Source of the DNA: Verrucomicrobiota bacterium
GTDB lineage: Bacteria; Verrucomicrobiota; Verrucomicrobiia; Limisphaerales; JAHEOI01
Reading direction: 5' to 3'
Assembly: GCA_018610125.1 (NCBI GenBank)
Contig: JAHEOI010000139.1
Span: forward strand, 1-17,243
DNA length: 17,243 bases
Shown here: one piece after another, positions 1 through 6,720 of the stretch
Layout of the letters: each line of letters begins with the position of its first letter
How positions within the stretch are numbered: position 1 is the first letter of the stretch
The notes under the pieces: model-generated
Told to the model about the DNA's origin: nothing
The model's database searches: none
What the model saw: only the letters and a program-made list of their open reading frames with translations
Position numbers and translations under genes: made by a program

Positions 1-2
1 AG

Positions 3-512
3 GATCGGTTGAAAACGATCCGCCATCTTAAGGATGCGGGAATCAAGATCTGCTCGGGAGGCATCATCGGAATGGGGGAGACACGGCAAGACCGCTGCGA
101 TCTTGCTTTCACCCTCAAGGAGATCGGCGCCCACGTCGTTCCGATCAATATACTCAATCCGATCCCTGGAACCCCATTTGAAAACCAGGAGCCGTTGTCG
201 CCGATGGAGATCCTCAAGACGATCGCCTGCTTTCGCTTCATCTTACCGCGGCAAGAGATCATGATCGCCGGCGGTCGCAGCACCAACCTTCGTGACATGC
301 AAAGCATGATCTTTACCGCCGGGGCAAGCTCGCTGATGGTCGGCGATTACTTGACCACTCGGAATGAATCGGTCGAGAAGGATCTCCAAATGCTGAAAGA
401 CCTGGGACTGGATCCGAACTGGGATAAGCACGGATTCTCAGATCAAGAAGATGAATCCGCCGATGCGCCCACTCAAACGGACACCGAGAGCAACCTTGCC
501 GTAAGCGGATAA
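3..512 (+). CDS. bioB: Biotin synthase, C-terminal part (5' end outside window)
   Basis: Radical-SAM enzyme that inserts sulfur into dethiobiotin in the last step of biotin synthesis; cytoplasmic. The frame is already open at the window edge, so the N-terminal CxxxCxxC cluster motif is not visible. What is visible is the second half of the TIM barrel: CSGGIIGMGET near residue 17, PINILNPIPGTP near 48, and the AGGRSTNLRDMQ block holding the Arg that in characterised BioB binds the [2Fe-2S] cluster. This is followed by GDYLTT and a final DLQMLKDLGLDP. The AGGR-x-x-NLRD wording is closer to Bacillus-type than Escherichia-type BioB. After the conserved domain there is an acidic tail of about 30 residues, ending in NLAVSG, which is not part of the core fold. 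About 169 residues are present of a usual 320-345. Identity is clear; only the start is unknown. Confidence 0.95.
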   Translation, partial: DRLKTIRHLKDAGIKICSGGIIGMGETRQDRCDLAFTLKEIGAHVVPINILNPIPGTPFENQEPLSPMEILKTIACFRFILPRQEIMIAGGRSTNLRDMQSMIFTAGASSLMVGDYLTTRNESVEKDLQMLKDLGLDPNWDKHGFSDQEDESADAPTQTDTESNLAVSG

Positions 513-535
513 GGCATCGTCGATCAGCCTTTTTT
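511..535 (+). terminator. Possible weak rho-independent terminator after bioB
   Basis: AAGGC (511-515) can pair with GCCTT (527-531), directly followed by more T residues to 535. The stem is only 5 bp with an 11-nt loop and begins inside the bioB stop codon, so it is a weak candidate. Confidence 0.35.
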
Positions 536-573
536 GTTCCCTGATAAGGGCCCTCCCCCCGAGGTCCAGGAGC

Positions 574-638
574 GGACGGCAGCGGAGTGCCGTCCCTACC
601 GCAACAGCGGTGGTAGGGTCAGGAGTCCCTTGCTGACC
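574..638 (-). repeat. Three-hairpin intergenic repeat, copy 1
   Basis: Read on the minus strand this is the same element as 15381-15444. The first hairpin has stem GGTCAGCA/TCCTGACC with one mismatch. The middle CTACC/GGTAG hairpin follows, and the third has stem GGACGGCA/TGCCGTCC with loop CTCCGC. Identical blocks shared with the other copy include CCCTACCACCGCTGTT (plus-strand 603-618) and GCACTCCGCTGC. Stem bases that differ between copies mostly change in pairs, so structure appears to be kept. Function unknown. Confidence 0.85.
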
Positions 639-661
639 GTCTTTGGCGGACCCCGTGTAGC

Positions 662-702
662 GCAGGCTGTCAGCCTGCTGTGTCGCAGACTGCCGAGTCT
701 GC
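662..702. repeat. Pair of adjacent perfect hairpins
   Basis: The first hairpin is GCAGGCTG, T, CAGCCTGC (662-678): 8-bp arms around a single base. The second is GCAGACT, GCCG, AGTCTGC (685-702): 7-bp arms and a 4-nt loop. The two are 6 nt apart and share the GCAG...CTGC outer ends, which suggests divergent copies of one unit. Single-base spacing in the first means it would have to open its innermost pairs to form a real loop in RNA. Confidence 0.75.
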
Positions 703-726
703 TAATCTTAGGGTCTGGAAAGGAAT

Positions 727-748
727 GGGACGTCGAGGACAACGTCCC
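727..748. repeat. GACGT-type hairpin repeat, copy 1
   Basis: GGGACGT (727-733) pairs with ACGTCCC (742-748) around an 8-nt middle. The same hairpin followed by TATCA recurs at 8701-8722, where the stem is longer. The two copies differ at only two positions across 22 nt (A/G at 736 and A/G at 741). Confidence 0.8.
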
Positions 749-758
749 TATCACAGAG

Positions 759-812
759 CCCCTCTGTCTTCCGCCCTCTCAGGTCCTCCGTCCTCCGCCC
801 TCCGTCCTTCCA
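759..812. repeat. Pyrimidine-rich CCTCCGT-like tract
   Basis: A run of about 54 nt with almost no purines other than G on the plus strand, built from imperfect repeats of CCTCCGT and CCGCCCT. It lies just upstream of the likely leader of the M14 peptidase gene. It is irregular rather than an exact tandem array; no function can be assigned. Confidence 0.5.
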
Positions 813-884
813 TTTGAGCCGCTCGTCCTTCCGGGCTATCCTGGCTATTGTACCGAGTACTCGGATCTGGAACGGCGGCTTGAT

Positions 885-1658
885 ATGCAACGGTTGGGTA
901 GAAACAATGGGCGATATTGCGGTGAGACGATTGAAATTGGCTCGGTACTGCAACGGCTCGAGGCAGTGGGCAGCCATCACAAATGGACCATTGAGCATCT
1001 TGAGCTCCCGGGAATGGAGCGACTCCTCGCCTTAAGCCGCACCCCGTCAACAGTAACGAAGCGCGTCTACGTCTCCGCGGGCATACACGGCGACGAGCCC
1101 GCCGGCCCGTTGGCGGTCTGTCAGCTCCTCGAGGAAGACAATTGGCCAAGCAGCGTCGGTATCTGGATCTGTCCCTGCCTTAACCCAAGCGGATTCCGCT
1201 TAAACTCCCGCGAAAACGCCCAAAAGGCCGATCTAAACCGGGATTACTGGCATCTTGAATCGGACGAAGTCGCAAGGCATGTCGCGTGGCTTGAGAAGCA
1301 GCCGACATTCGATGTGACTCTCTGTCTGCACGAAGATTGGGAGGCTCAAGGCTTCTACCTGTATGAGCTGAATCCGGATGAAACACCATCCTTGGCGGAA
1401 CCGATTATTAACGCCGTGGCCGAGGTCTGTCCGATCGATCGATCATCGACGATCGAGGGTTGGCCCGCCGACAACGGGGTCCTTCGGCCGCCGTTTCGAC
1501 CGGAGGAACGCCCAGGCTGGCCCGAGGCCTTCTACCTCGTCCTCAATAAATGCCGACAAAGCTACACACTGGAAACGCCGTCGGATTACCCGTTAAAGAC
1601 CCGTGTCCAGGCCCAAGTGGTCGCCCTCCGCCAAGTGCTCGAGAGCCTCGCCCGGTGA
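885..1658 (+). CDS. M14-family zinc metallopeptidase (carboxypeptidase / amidase-like)
   Basis: 257 residues, likely cytoplasmic because no signal peptide is present. Family hallmarks of M14 carboxypeptidases and aspartoacylase-like enzymes are in order: AGIHGDE with zinc ligands His68 and Glu71, the CLNPSGF block near 98-104, LNRDYW near 118-122, a third candidate ligand His149 in LCLHEDW, and the catalytic Glu230 in YTLETPS. Exact substrate cannot be read from sequence; murein-peptide amidases and small peptide or acyl-amino-acid hydrolases share this layout. The reading frame stays open upstream to a TTG at 534, but that part covers hairpin repeats and has no family similarity. The ATG at 885 gives a protein that begins just before the conserved region. 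Follows bioB in the same direction after a 372-nt repeat-filled spacer, so it is probably transcribed independently. Confidence 0.85.
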   Translation: MQRLGRNNGRYCGETIEIGSVLQRLEAVGSHHKWTIEHLELPGMERLLALSRTPSTVTKRVYVSAGIHGDEPAGPLAVCQLLEEDNWPSSVGIWICPCLNPSGFRLNSRENAQKADLNRDYWHLESDEVARHVAWLEKQPTFDVTLCLHEDWEAQGFYLYELNPDETPSLAEPIINAVAEVCPIDRSSTIEGWPADNGVLRPPFRPEERPGWPEAFYLVLNKCRQSYTLETPSDYPLKTRVQAQVVALRQVLESLAR

Positions 1659-1762
1659 AGGTCGATTTTTCCTTCCTTGAGCCCGGGGATTAACACTAAA
1701 ATCATGAGTTATTGCCATTCGAGAACGACAAAACAAGATCAAAGTCTATTCTCTGTTGTATC

Positions 1763-2554
1763 ATGAAATCTCGGCAATGGACATGGGGATCGGCTCTCAT
1801 CGTTGGCGTGGCACTGCTTTCCGCGTGGCTTTTGAGCTCTTGCGCTTCGGTCGACCGATCTGTCGTCGTGCCGGGCAAGACGCCCGGCGCCACCTTCGTC
1901 GGCAACGATCAATGCAGCCATTGCCACACCGAGTATACCGACCATTTTGCCGAGACCGCGCATGCCAAGGTGCGACTCAAAAGTCCGGAACAAACCGGCA
2001 CGATCGGGTGCGAGCTATGCCACGGCCCCGGCAGCAAGCACGTCAATTCCGGCGGGGATTGGAAAGAGACCATTGTCAATCCCGGGAAAAAGCCGGAGGC
2101 CTGCTTTCAATGCCATAGCGGCATCCGAGCACGATTCCAGCTTCCACATCGCCATCCGGTGGCCGAAGGCCAAATGAACTGCGTCGATTGCCATAATCCC
2201 CATGGCAAAGAGATTGGCAAGCCGGCGGGCGGTTTGGCGATGGCGCGTCGGAATCAAACCTGTGCCGAATGCCACCAGGAGCAAACCCAGTCGTTTGTCT
2301 TTGAGCACGAGGCCCTGCGTGAAGGCTGCGTCGTCTGCCACGACGTGCATGGCTCCCCCAACCCAAAGATGCTCCAACAAGCCGATAACAATCTTTGTCT
2401 TCGCTGCCATGCCCAAGCGCCGGGTCCGGCTGCTCAGCCGGGCCAATTGTTCATCGGGAAGGTGAATCACACCACCTTTGTTCAACAAGGGGCCTGTTGG
2501 TCATGCCACTCCTCGGTCCATGGATCCAACATCAATCCAAGAATGCGTTATTAA
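1763..2554 (+). CDS. Octaheme c-type cytochrome, MtrA/DmsE/PioA-like, with lipoprotein signal
   Basis: 263 residues with eight CxxCH heme-binding motifs, beginning at Cys51, 83, 114, 140, 167, 189, 212 and 245. Family-like surroundings are GCELCHGPGSKH, HPVAEGQMNC, DCHNPHG, CHDVHGSP and a final CHSSVHGSN, as in MtrA/DmsE-type periplasmic cytochromes that sit inside an MtrB barrel. About ten further His residues outside the motifs could act as distal ligands. The first 27 residues form a hydrophobic signal ending in the lipobox LSSC (Cys27), followed by Ala. It is therefore predicted to be a lipid-anchored envelope protein, whereas Shewanella MtrA is soluble. MtrA has ten hemes; Geobacter OmaB-type partners have eight. 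The frame extends up to a TTG at 1712, but ATG 1763 places the signal at the N terminus. The barrel gene starts 2 nt after the stop, indicating one operon. A TAAAAT at 1697 could be a -10, but no good -35 is visible. Confidence 0.85.
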   Translation: MKSRQWTWGSALIVGVALLSAWLLSSCASVDRSVVVPGKTPGATFVGNDQCSHCHTEYTDHFAETAHAKVRLKSPEQTGTIGCELCHGPGSKHVNSGGDWKETIVNPGKKPEACFQCHSGIRARFQLPHRHPVAEGQMNCVDCHNPHGKEIGKPAGGLAMARRNQTCAECHQEQTQSFVFEHEALREGCVVCHDVHGSPNPKMLQQADNNLCLRCHAQAPGPAAQPGQLFIGKVNHTTFVQQGACWSCHSSVHGSNINPRMRY

Positions 2555-2556
2555 AG

Positions 2557-4692
2557 ATGAGATACCATCAGCATGGGCTTCCTGGAATCGCCATCGCACT
2601 CCTCTCAGCCTTCATAGTGCCTTGGATAGCCCCGGGACCGGCGTTGGGCCAATCCGAAGCCGAGTCGGAACCCGATTCCAGCCGGCCAATCCCCAAGCTG
2701 CTGAGCCAAGATGCCGAATTCAGTTATGAGACCACCCTTCGGTACATCTCAGTGGATGGTGACGAAGATCAATTCCGGGCCAACACGTGGATGGAGGAAG
2801 GCTTCGGCGGGCGGATTGATCGATTCCGTTATCAGAAATCGATCGGGGATGACCGCGAATTCGAGCTTCAAGGAAGCCTTGGACTCCCCGAAAACAATTA
2901 CGAAATCGATTGGCGTTACGAGAAGTTTCGCTACGGCTATCTGGAAGGCGGTTTTGAGCAGTACCGAAAGTACTTCGATGAGACTGGCGGCTTCTACGCA
3001 CCCTATTCCCAATCCGCTTTCGATCTCGATCGGGAGCTCTCACTTGATCGGGGAAAAGCCTGGCTCGAGGCCGGATTGACCAAGCCGACCATCCCGGAAA
3101 TGTCTCTCCGCTACGAATATCATTACAAAGACGGGACCAAGTCCACCCTTCAGTGGGGCACTGTCTCCGGCCCGGGCCAACCTCGCAACATCTACCCGGC
3201 CTCCAAGTCCGTCGATCAAGACCGGCATGTCATCGAGTATCGCATCGGGGATGGCTCGGCCGATTTCTCTTGGCAGGAGACCGCTCGCCTTGAGATCGAC
3301 GACCTCGATACGACCCGCCGGAACGCGAGCGTGGTCCGGCCCGGCCGGTCAAAGCCCGACAAAGCCGTACGGATTCAAGAGGGCCACAAGCATATCCAAG
3401 GCTCAAATACCCTTAAGGCGGAAAAGAAGGTCAATGACTGGCTGCGTGTCTCCGGAGGTTACCTTTACAAGCACTTGGATGGCGAGGCCTCCTATGATGC
3501 CACCACCTTTCTTACCCCCAACGCGGGGGTCCCACCTACTACAGCCTTGACCGGCAATGATCCATTCTGGTTTGACAACGAAATCATTCTTGACCGGGAG
3601 TCCCACGTGGTTAACGGCAACACAATGATCGAGCCGTCGGAAGGGCTCACTGTTTCCTCCGGCATCCAAAGCGACTGGACACGGCAGTCAGGATTCGGTG
3701 ACGTCCGCTTGGACGAGCCGGACCCAAGCGGCGTCGTTGTCCGGCAGCCGGCCACACTCGATGCCAACCTGGATAAATTGCGAGTGCAGGAGGACGTGGA
3801 GATCCGATTCACCCGGATCCCTTACACCACCCTCTTTTTCGACACACGCCTCGAGCAGGAACAGATCGATCAGCGCGAGCGTCAGGTCAGTAACGGGTCT
3901 CAGGCATTTTTACGAAGCACCGATCATGAAAGCGACCTCAAACAGTATAAGACCGGCTTCAGCCTCTCTCCCTGGACATGGACCTCGCTCCACGCAAGCT
4001 ACAAACGCCGGCTCAAACAAAACGATTACGATCATACGAGAGATGAAGCGCTTGTGGGGGTGCCCGGGCAAGGATTCTCCGCATTCATTCGAGGCAGGGA
4101 TATCGACACGGACGAGATCGAGGTCAAAACGGTCTTTCGTCCGATCGGATGGCTCAAAACAAGCTTGCGCTATCAATTGATTGCCACCGACTTCGTTGCG
4201 GACACCGACCCCATCGCGGGAGGGCAGCTCTCGCCGGGAGGGCGGATCTTCAGCGGCAACTACGACGTCAACCGATACAGCGCCAATCTCACGCTCACCC
4301 CTTGGCAGCGAATCTACTTCACGTCATCCGTTTCTTACCGACGCTCTCGAACTGTCACCACCGACCACGGCAACCAAGCTGTCGCTCCCTACGTCGGCGA
4401 TATCTATAGTCTCCACCAGTCGGCGAATTGGATCGTCGACGAGAAGACCGACATGAACCTCGGTTACACCCTCTCATTAACCGACTATGAGCAGGATAAC
4501 GTAGCAGCCGGACTTCCCCTGGGCATGGCATTCGCCCAGCACACCATCCAAATGGGCTTCAAGCATCGCCTCCGGCCCAATGTCACCACCAAGCTGCAAT
4601 ACGCCTTTTATCTTTATAATGAAACCTCCACCGGCGGGCGGAACGACTTTAAAGCCCATGGCCTCTTTGCCAGCCTTGGAATGACCTTTTAG
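2557..4692 (+). CDS. MtrB/PioB-like outer-membrane beta-barrel of a porin-cytochrome complex
   Basis: 711 residues. The N terminus is a classical signal peptide with probable cleavage after Ala-Leu-Gly at residue 31. The mature part has many alternating-hydrophobic, Tyr/Trp/Arg-rich strands separated by acidic turns, and it ends in ...SLGMTF with a terminal Phe, as outer-membrane barrels do. In the MtrB/PioB family the barrel sheathes a periplasmic multiheme cytochrome and lets electrons cross the outer membrane. The assignment rests on size, barrel pattern and the cytochrome gene immediately upstream (stop and start 2 nt apart). The mature protein contains no cysteine, so the N-terminal CxxC reported in gammaproteobacterial MtrB is absent. 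The frame is open upstream to 2395 within the cytochrome gene; ATG 2557 is chosen because it gives the signal peptide. It converges on rtcB with an 8-nt gap. A different large porin family remains possible. Confidence 0.75.
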   Translation: MRYHQHGLPGIAIALLSAFIVPWIAPGPALGQSEAESEPDSSRPIPKLLSQDAEFSYETTLRYISVDGDEDQFRANTWMEEGFGGRIDRFRYQKSIGDDREFELQGSLGLPENNYEIDWRYEKFRYGYLEGGFEQYRKYFDETGGFYAPYSQSAFDLDRELSLDRGKAWLEAGLTKPTIPEMSLRYEYHYKDGTKSTLQWGTVSGPGQPRNIYPASKSVDQDRHVIEYRIGDGSADFSWQETARLEIDDLDTTRRNASVVRPGRSKPDKAVRIQEGHKHIQGSNTLKAEKKVNDWLRVSGGYLYKHLDGEASYDATTFLTPNAGVPPTTALTGNDPFWFDNEIILDRESHVVNGNTMIEPSEGLTVSSGIQSDWTRQSGFGDVRLDEPDPSGVVVRQPATLDANLDKLRVQEDVEIRFTRIPYTTLFFDTRLEQEQIDQRERQVSNGSQAFLRSTDHESDLKQYKTGFSLSPWTWTSLHASYKRRLKQNDYDHTRDEALVGVPGQGFSAFIRGRDIDTDEIEVKTVFRPIGWLKTSLRYQLIATDFVADTDPIAGGQLSPGGRIFSGNYDVNRYSANLTLTPWQRIYFTSSVSYRRSRTVTTDHGNQAVAPYVGDIYSLHQSANWIVDEKTDMNLGYTLSLTDYEQDNVAAGLPLGMAFAQHTIQMGFKHRLRPNVTTKLQYAFYLYNETSTGGRNDFKAHGLFASLGMTF

Positions 4693-4700
4693 GCCTTATC

Positions 4701-6143
4701 TTAGCCTTTAATGCACCCTAATGGACGCAACTGAGCAACCTTCTTCGAGATTCCGGCAAGGGCACACGCATCGACAACGTTCGAAACATCCTTATAGGCC
4801 TCGGATATCTCCTCATCGACCGTACGCCTGCTTTGACCTCGCACGGTAATCCCCTTCCGCTTTAGCTCGTCCACAATATTACGTCCCTTGGCCGCTCGCT
4901 TGGCCTTGACCCGGCTCATCGCCCGACCCGCCCCATGGCAGGTACTGCCGAAGGTATCCCTCATGGCGTTGCCGGTACCGACCAAAACATACGAGTAGCG
5001 CCCCATGTCTCCGGGGATCAAAACCGGCTGCCCAACGTGACGATACCGCTCGGGGATTTCACCATGTCCGGGAGGAAACGCCCTGGTCGCCCCTTTGCGA
5101 TGGACACAAACCTCACGCCGGTGCCCATCAATCGTGTGGCTTTCGGTCTTCGCTATGTTGTGAGCAACCTCGTACACCGTCCGCAGCCCGACATCGTCGA
5201 GATCCATTCCAAGTGCCCTTGCGAATGCGCGACGGGCACCGTGAGCAATCACTTGCCGATTGGCAAAGGCGTAGTTGATGGCGCAGCGCATGGCCCCCAG
5301 ATAGGATTGTCCTTCCGGCGAATTCACAGGGGCACAAGCGAGCTGTCGGTCGGGCAAATCGATCCGGTATTTCTTGACCGCCTTGTCCATGACCGAGAGG
5401 TAATCATCACACACCTGATAACCAAACCCTCGCGAACCGCAGTGAATGATCGCCGTCACCTGCCCCGGGAAAAGGCCGAGAGCGGAAGCTGCCTCCTCAT
5501 CGAAAATCTCGGCGACATAACCAACCTCGAGGAAGTGGTTCCCGGAACCGAGTGTCCCAAGCTGCTCACGCCCACGTTCCCATGCCCTGCCGGAAACTTC
5601 ATCGACGTCACACTCGCCGATGCGACCGTTCTCTTCGGTGCAATCCAGATCATCATCGGTGCCGTAGCCGTGATTGACCGACCAACGCGCCCCTTGAACC
5701 GCAACGGTTTGAAGCTCCTTTCTCGACACGCGCAATGCCCCCGAAGCGCCCACCCCGGTTGGCACATGATTAAACAGCTCATTGATCAGCGGATTGATTT
5801 CCGGCAAGACGTCTTGGCGCGTCAACTGAGAAGCCATCAACCGTACGCCGCAATTGATATCGTAACCGACGCCCCCGGGCGAGATAACCCCATCTTGAAG
5901 GTCAAAGGCGGCGACCCCGCCGATCGGGAAACCGTAACCCCAATGAATGTCCGGCATGGCCAAAGAGGCCTTCACGATCCCGGGCATATGAGCGACATTG
6001 ACAGCTTGCTGGGGGGCATTGTCCGACCGGATGACATCCATCATCTCCTTGCTCGCATAAATCCTTGCCGGCACTCGCATCTGCCCCGTCTGAGGAATCT
6101 CCCAGAGCGCCTCGTCGATTTGGTGAATATCAAGCTCCGCCAT
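4701..6143 (-). CDS. rtcB: RNA-splicing ligase RtcB
   Basis: 480 residues, the usual family length. RtcB joins a 2',3'-cyclic phosphate (or 3'-phosphate) RNA end to a 5'-OH end using GTP and Mn2+, through a guanylylated histidine. Visible hallmarks are GGVGYDINCGVR with metal-binding Asp95 and Cys98, GTLGSGNHFLEV near 196-207, HCGSRGFGYQV near 234-244, EVAHNIAK near 325-332, and CHGAGRAMSR with the guanylyl-accepting His403. Translation could be drawn from 6179, but ATG 6143 gives the normal RtcB N terminus (MAELDIHQID) and has GGAAG about 12 nt upstream. The archease gene ends 22 nt upstream in the same direction, so the two are very likely co-transcribed, matching the known dependence of multiple-turnover RtcB on archease. 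In bacteria the natural substrate is generally cleaved tRNA or rRNA; nothing here identifies it. Confidence 0.96.
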   Translation of the reverse strand: MAELDIHQIDEALWEIPQTGQMRVPARIYASKEMMDVIRSDNAPQQAVNVAHMPGIVKASLAMPDIHWGYGFPIGGVAAFDLQDGVISPGGVGYDINCGVRLMASQLTRQDVLPEINPLINELFNHVPTGVGASGALRVSRKELQTVAVQGARWSVNHGYGTDDDLDCTEENGRIGECDVDEVSGRAWERGREQLGTLGSGNHFLEVGYVAEIFDEEAASALGLFPGQVTAIIHCGSRGFGYQVCDDYLSVMDKAVKKYRIDLPDRQLACAPVNSPEGQSYLGAMRCAINYAFANRQVIAHGARRAFARALGMDLDDVGLRTVYEVAHNIAKTESHTIDGHRREVCVHRKGATRAFPPGHGEIPERYRHVGQPVLIPGDMGRYSYVLVGTGNAMRDTFGSTCHGAGRAMSRVKAKRAAKGRNIVDELKRKGITVRGQSRRTVDEEISEAYKDVSNVVDACALAGISKKVAQLRPLGCIKG

Positions 6144-6165
6144 AACCGATTTTCGCTTCCTTTCC

Positions 6166-6642
6166 CTATAAGTCCACAATCACTCGCGCTTTCCAGCCTC
6201 CGTCAACCTCTTCAATCCGTAACTGGTGATACGTGATGGCTTTCACTTCGGTAAATACCGTATGACGGTTCCGATCGATCGGCTCTCCGCCCACCTCGGC
6301 TCGAAGCCCGGTTTCAGAAATCTCGTGCACGTCAAAGCAGCAATAAAGCCGATGTTGAGTGACATGGAGATAATTGAGCTCCGAAAGCCACGTCACCAGC
6401 AGCTCGTGTCGGTCGTCGGCATTGAAAACGACGCCGATCGTTTCCGTCGAGTGAACGGCATCGACATCGCCAATAATCGAAAACATGGCCCACGCCGCGC
6501 GACTGAAGAGCGCACCTAAATCGTCACCATAAACGACAAACCCGGCATCACCGGTATGATCGATCGACTCAAGCCATTCGAAACCCTTGTCGGCCTCCTG
6601 AGGTTCAAAACCCCGCTCCGTGCCCGTTTCACCATCACTCAT
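6166..6642 (-). CDS. Archease, RtcB-activating protein
   Basis: 158 residues. Archease speeds guanylylation of RtcB and permits multiple turnovers. Recognisable segments are FEWLESIDHTGDAGF (21-35), matching the family DHTADxG motif; the LGALFSRAAWAMFSI helix (42-56); ELLVTWLSELNYL (80-92); GGEPIDRNRH (118-127); EVKAITYHQL (132-141); and the C-terminal VIVDL. The family start is normally close to the FEW segment, so the first 20 Glu/Gly-rich residues are extra, but no internal Met lies nearby and the ATG at 6642 is the only reasonable start. A 78-nt gap separates it from the TPR gene upstream. That gap contains a small GCGTT/AACGC hairpin (6661-6675). The rtcB start is 22 nt downstream. Confidence 0.92.
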   Translation of the reverse strand: MSDGETGTERGFEPQEADKGFEWLESIDHTGDAGFVVYGDDLGALFSRAAWAMFSIIGDVDAVHSTETIGVVFNADDRHELLVTWLSELNYLHVTQHRLYCCFDVHEISETGLRAEVGGEPIDRNRHTVFTEVKAITYHQLRIEEVDGGWKARVIVDL

Positions 6643-6720
6643 TCTTCAATCAAATCGCACGCGTTCCCATAACGCAACCGGTCGGATCGGAAACGGCCCC
6701 GCGGCACTTGCGGAATCCCT

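Larger units (their letters stand above)
513..884. other. Non-coding spacer filled with short hairpin repeats
   Basis: This 372-nt stretch between bioB and the M14 peptidase carries no convincing gene. A frame is open through it from a TTG at 534, but the translated product is low-complexity and unlike the protein that follows. It holds, in order: a three-hairpin element (574-638), two perfect hairpins (662-678 and 685-702), a GACGT-type hairpin (727-748) and a strongly pyrimidine-biased tract (759-812) made of variants of CCTCCGT. From about 815 to 884 nothing specific is seen beyond the presumed leader of the next gene. Confidence 0.7.

Noticed and set aside
534..884. N-terminal extension of the M14 peptidase starting at a TTG
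   Set aside because: The stretch codes through hairpin repeats and a pyrimidine tract and gives a low-complexity product unlike the family; the ATG at 885 is the better start.
513..884. CRISPR array
   Set aside because: The repeats are different hairpins with no constant repeat-spacer period and no cas gene nearby.
2395..2556. Upstream extension of the barrel gene inside the cytochrome gene
   Set aside because: It would place 54 unrelated residues before a good signal peptide; the ATG at 2557, 2 nt after the cytochrome stop, fits operon spacing.
4681..4710. Bidirectional terminator between the barrel gene and rtcB
   Set aside because: AGGC/GCCT is only 4 bp and overlaps both stop codons; not strong enough to annotate.
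4935..6236. Long plus-strand reading frame of 433 codons
   Set aside because: It lies almost wholly antisense to rtcB, a clear RtcB with all catalytic residues. Its translation is low in recognisable motifs and is explained by codon bias of the opposite strand.
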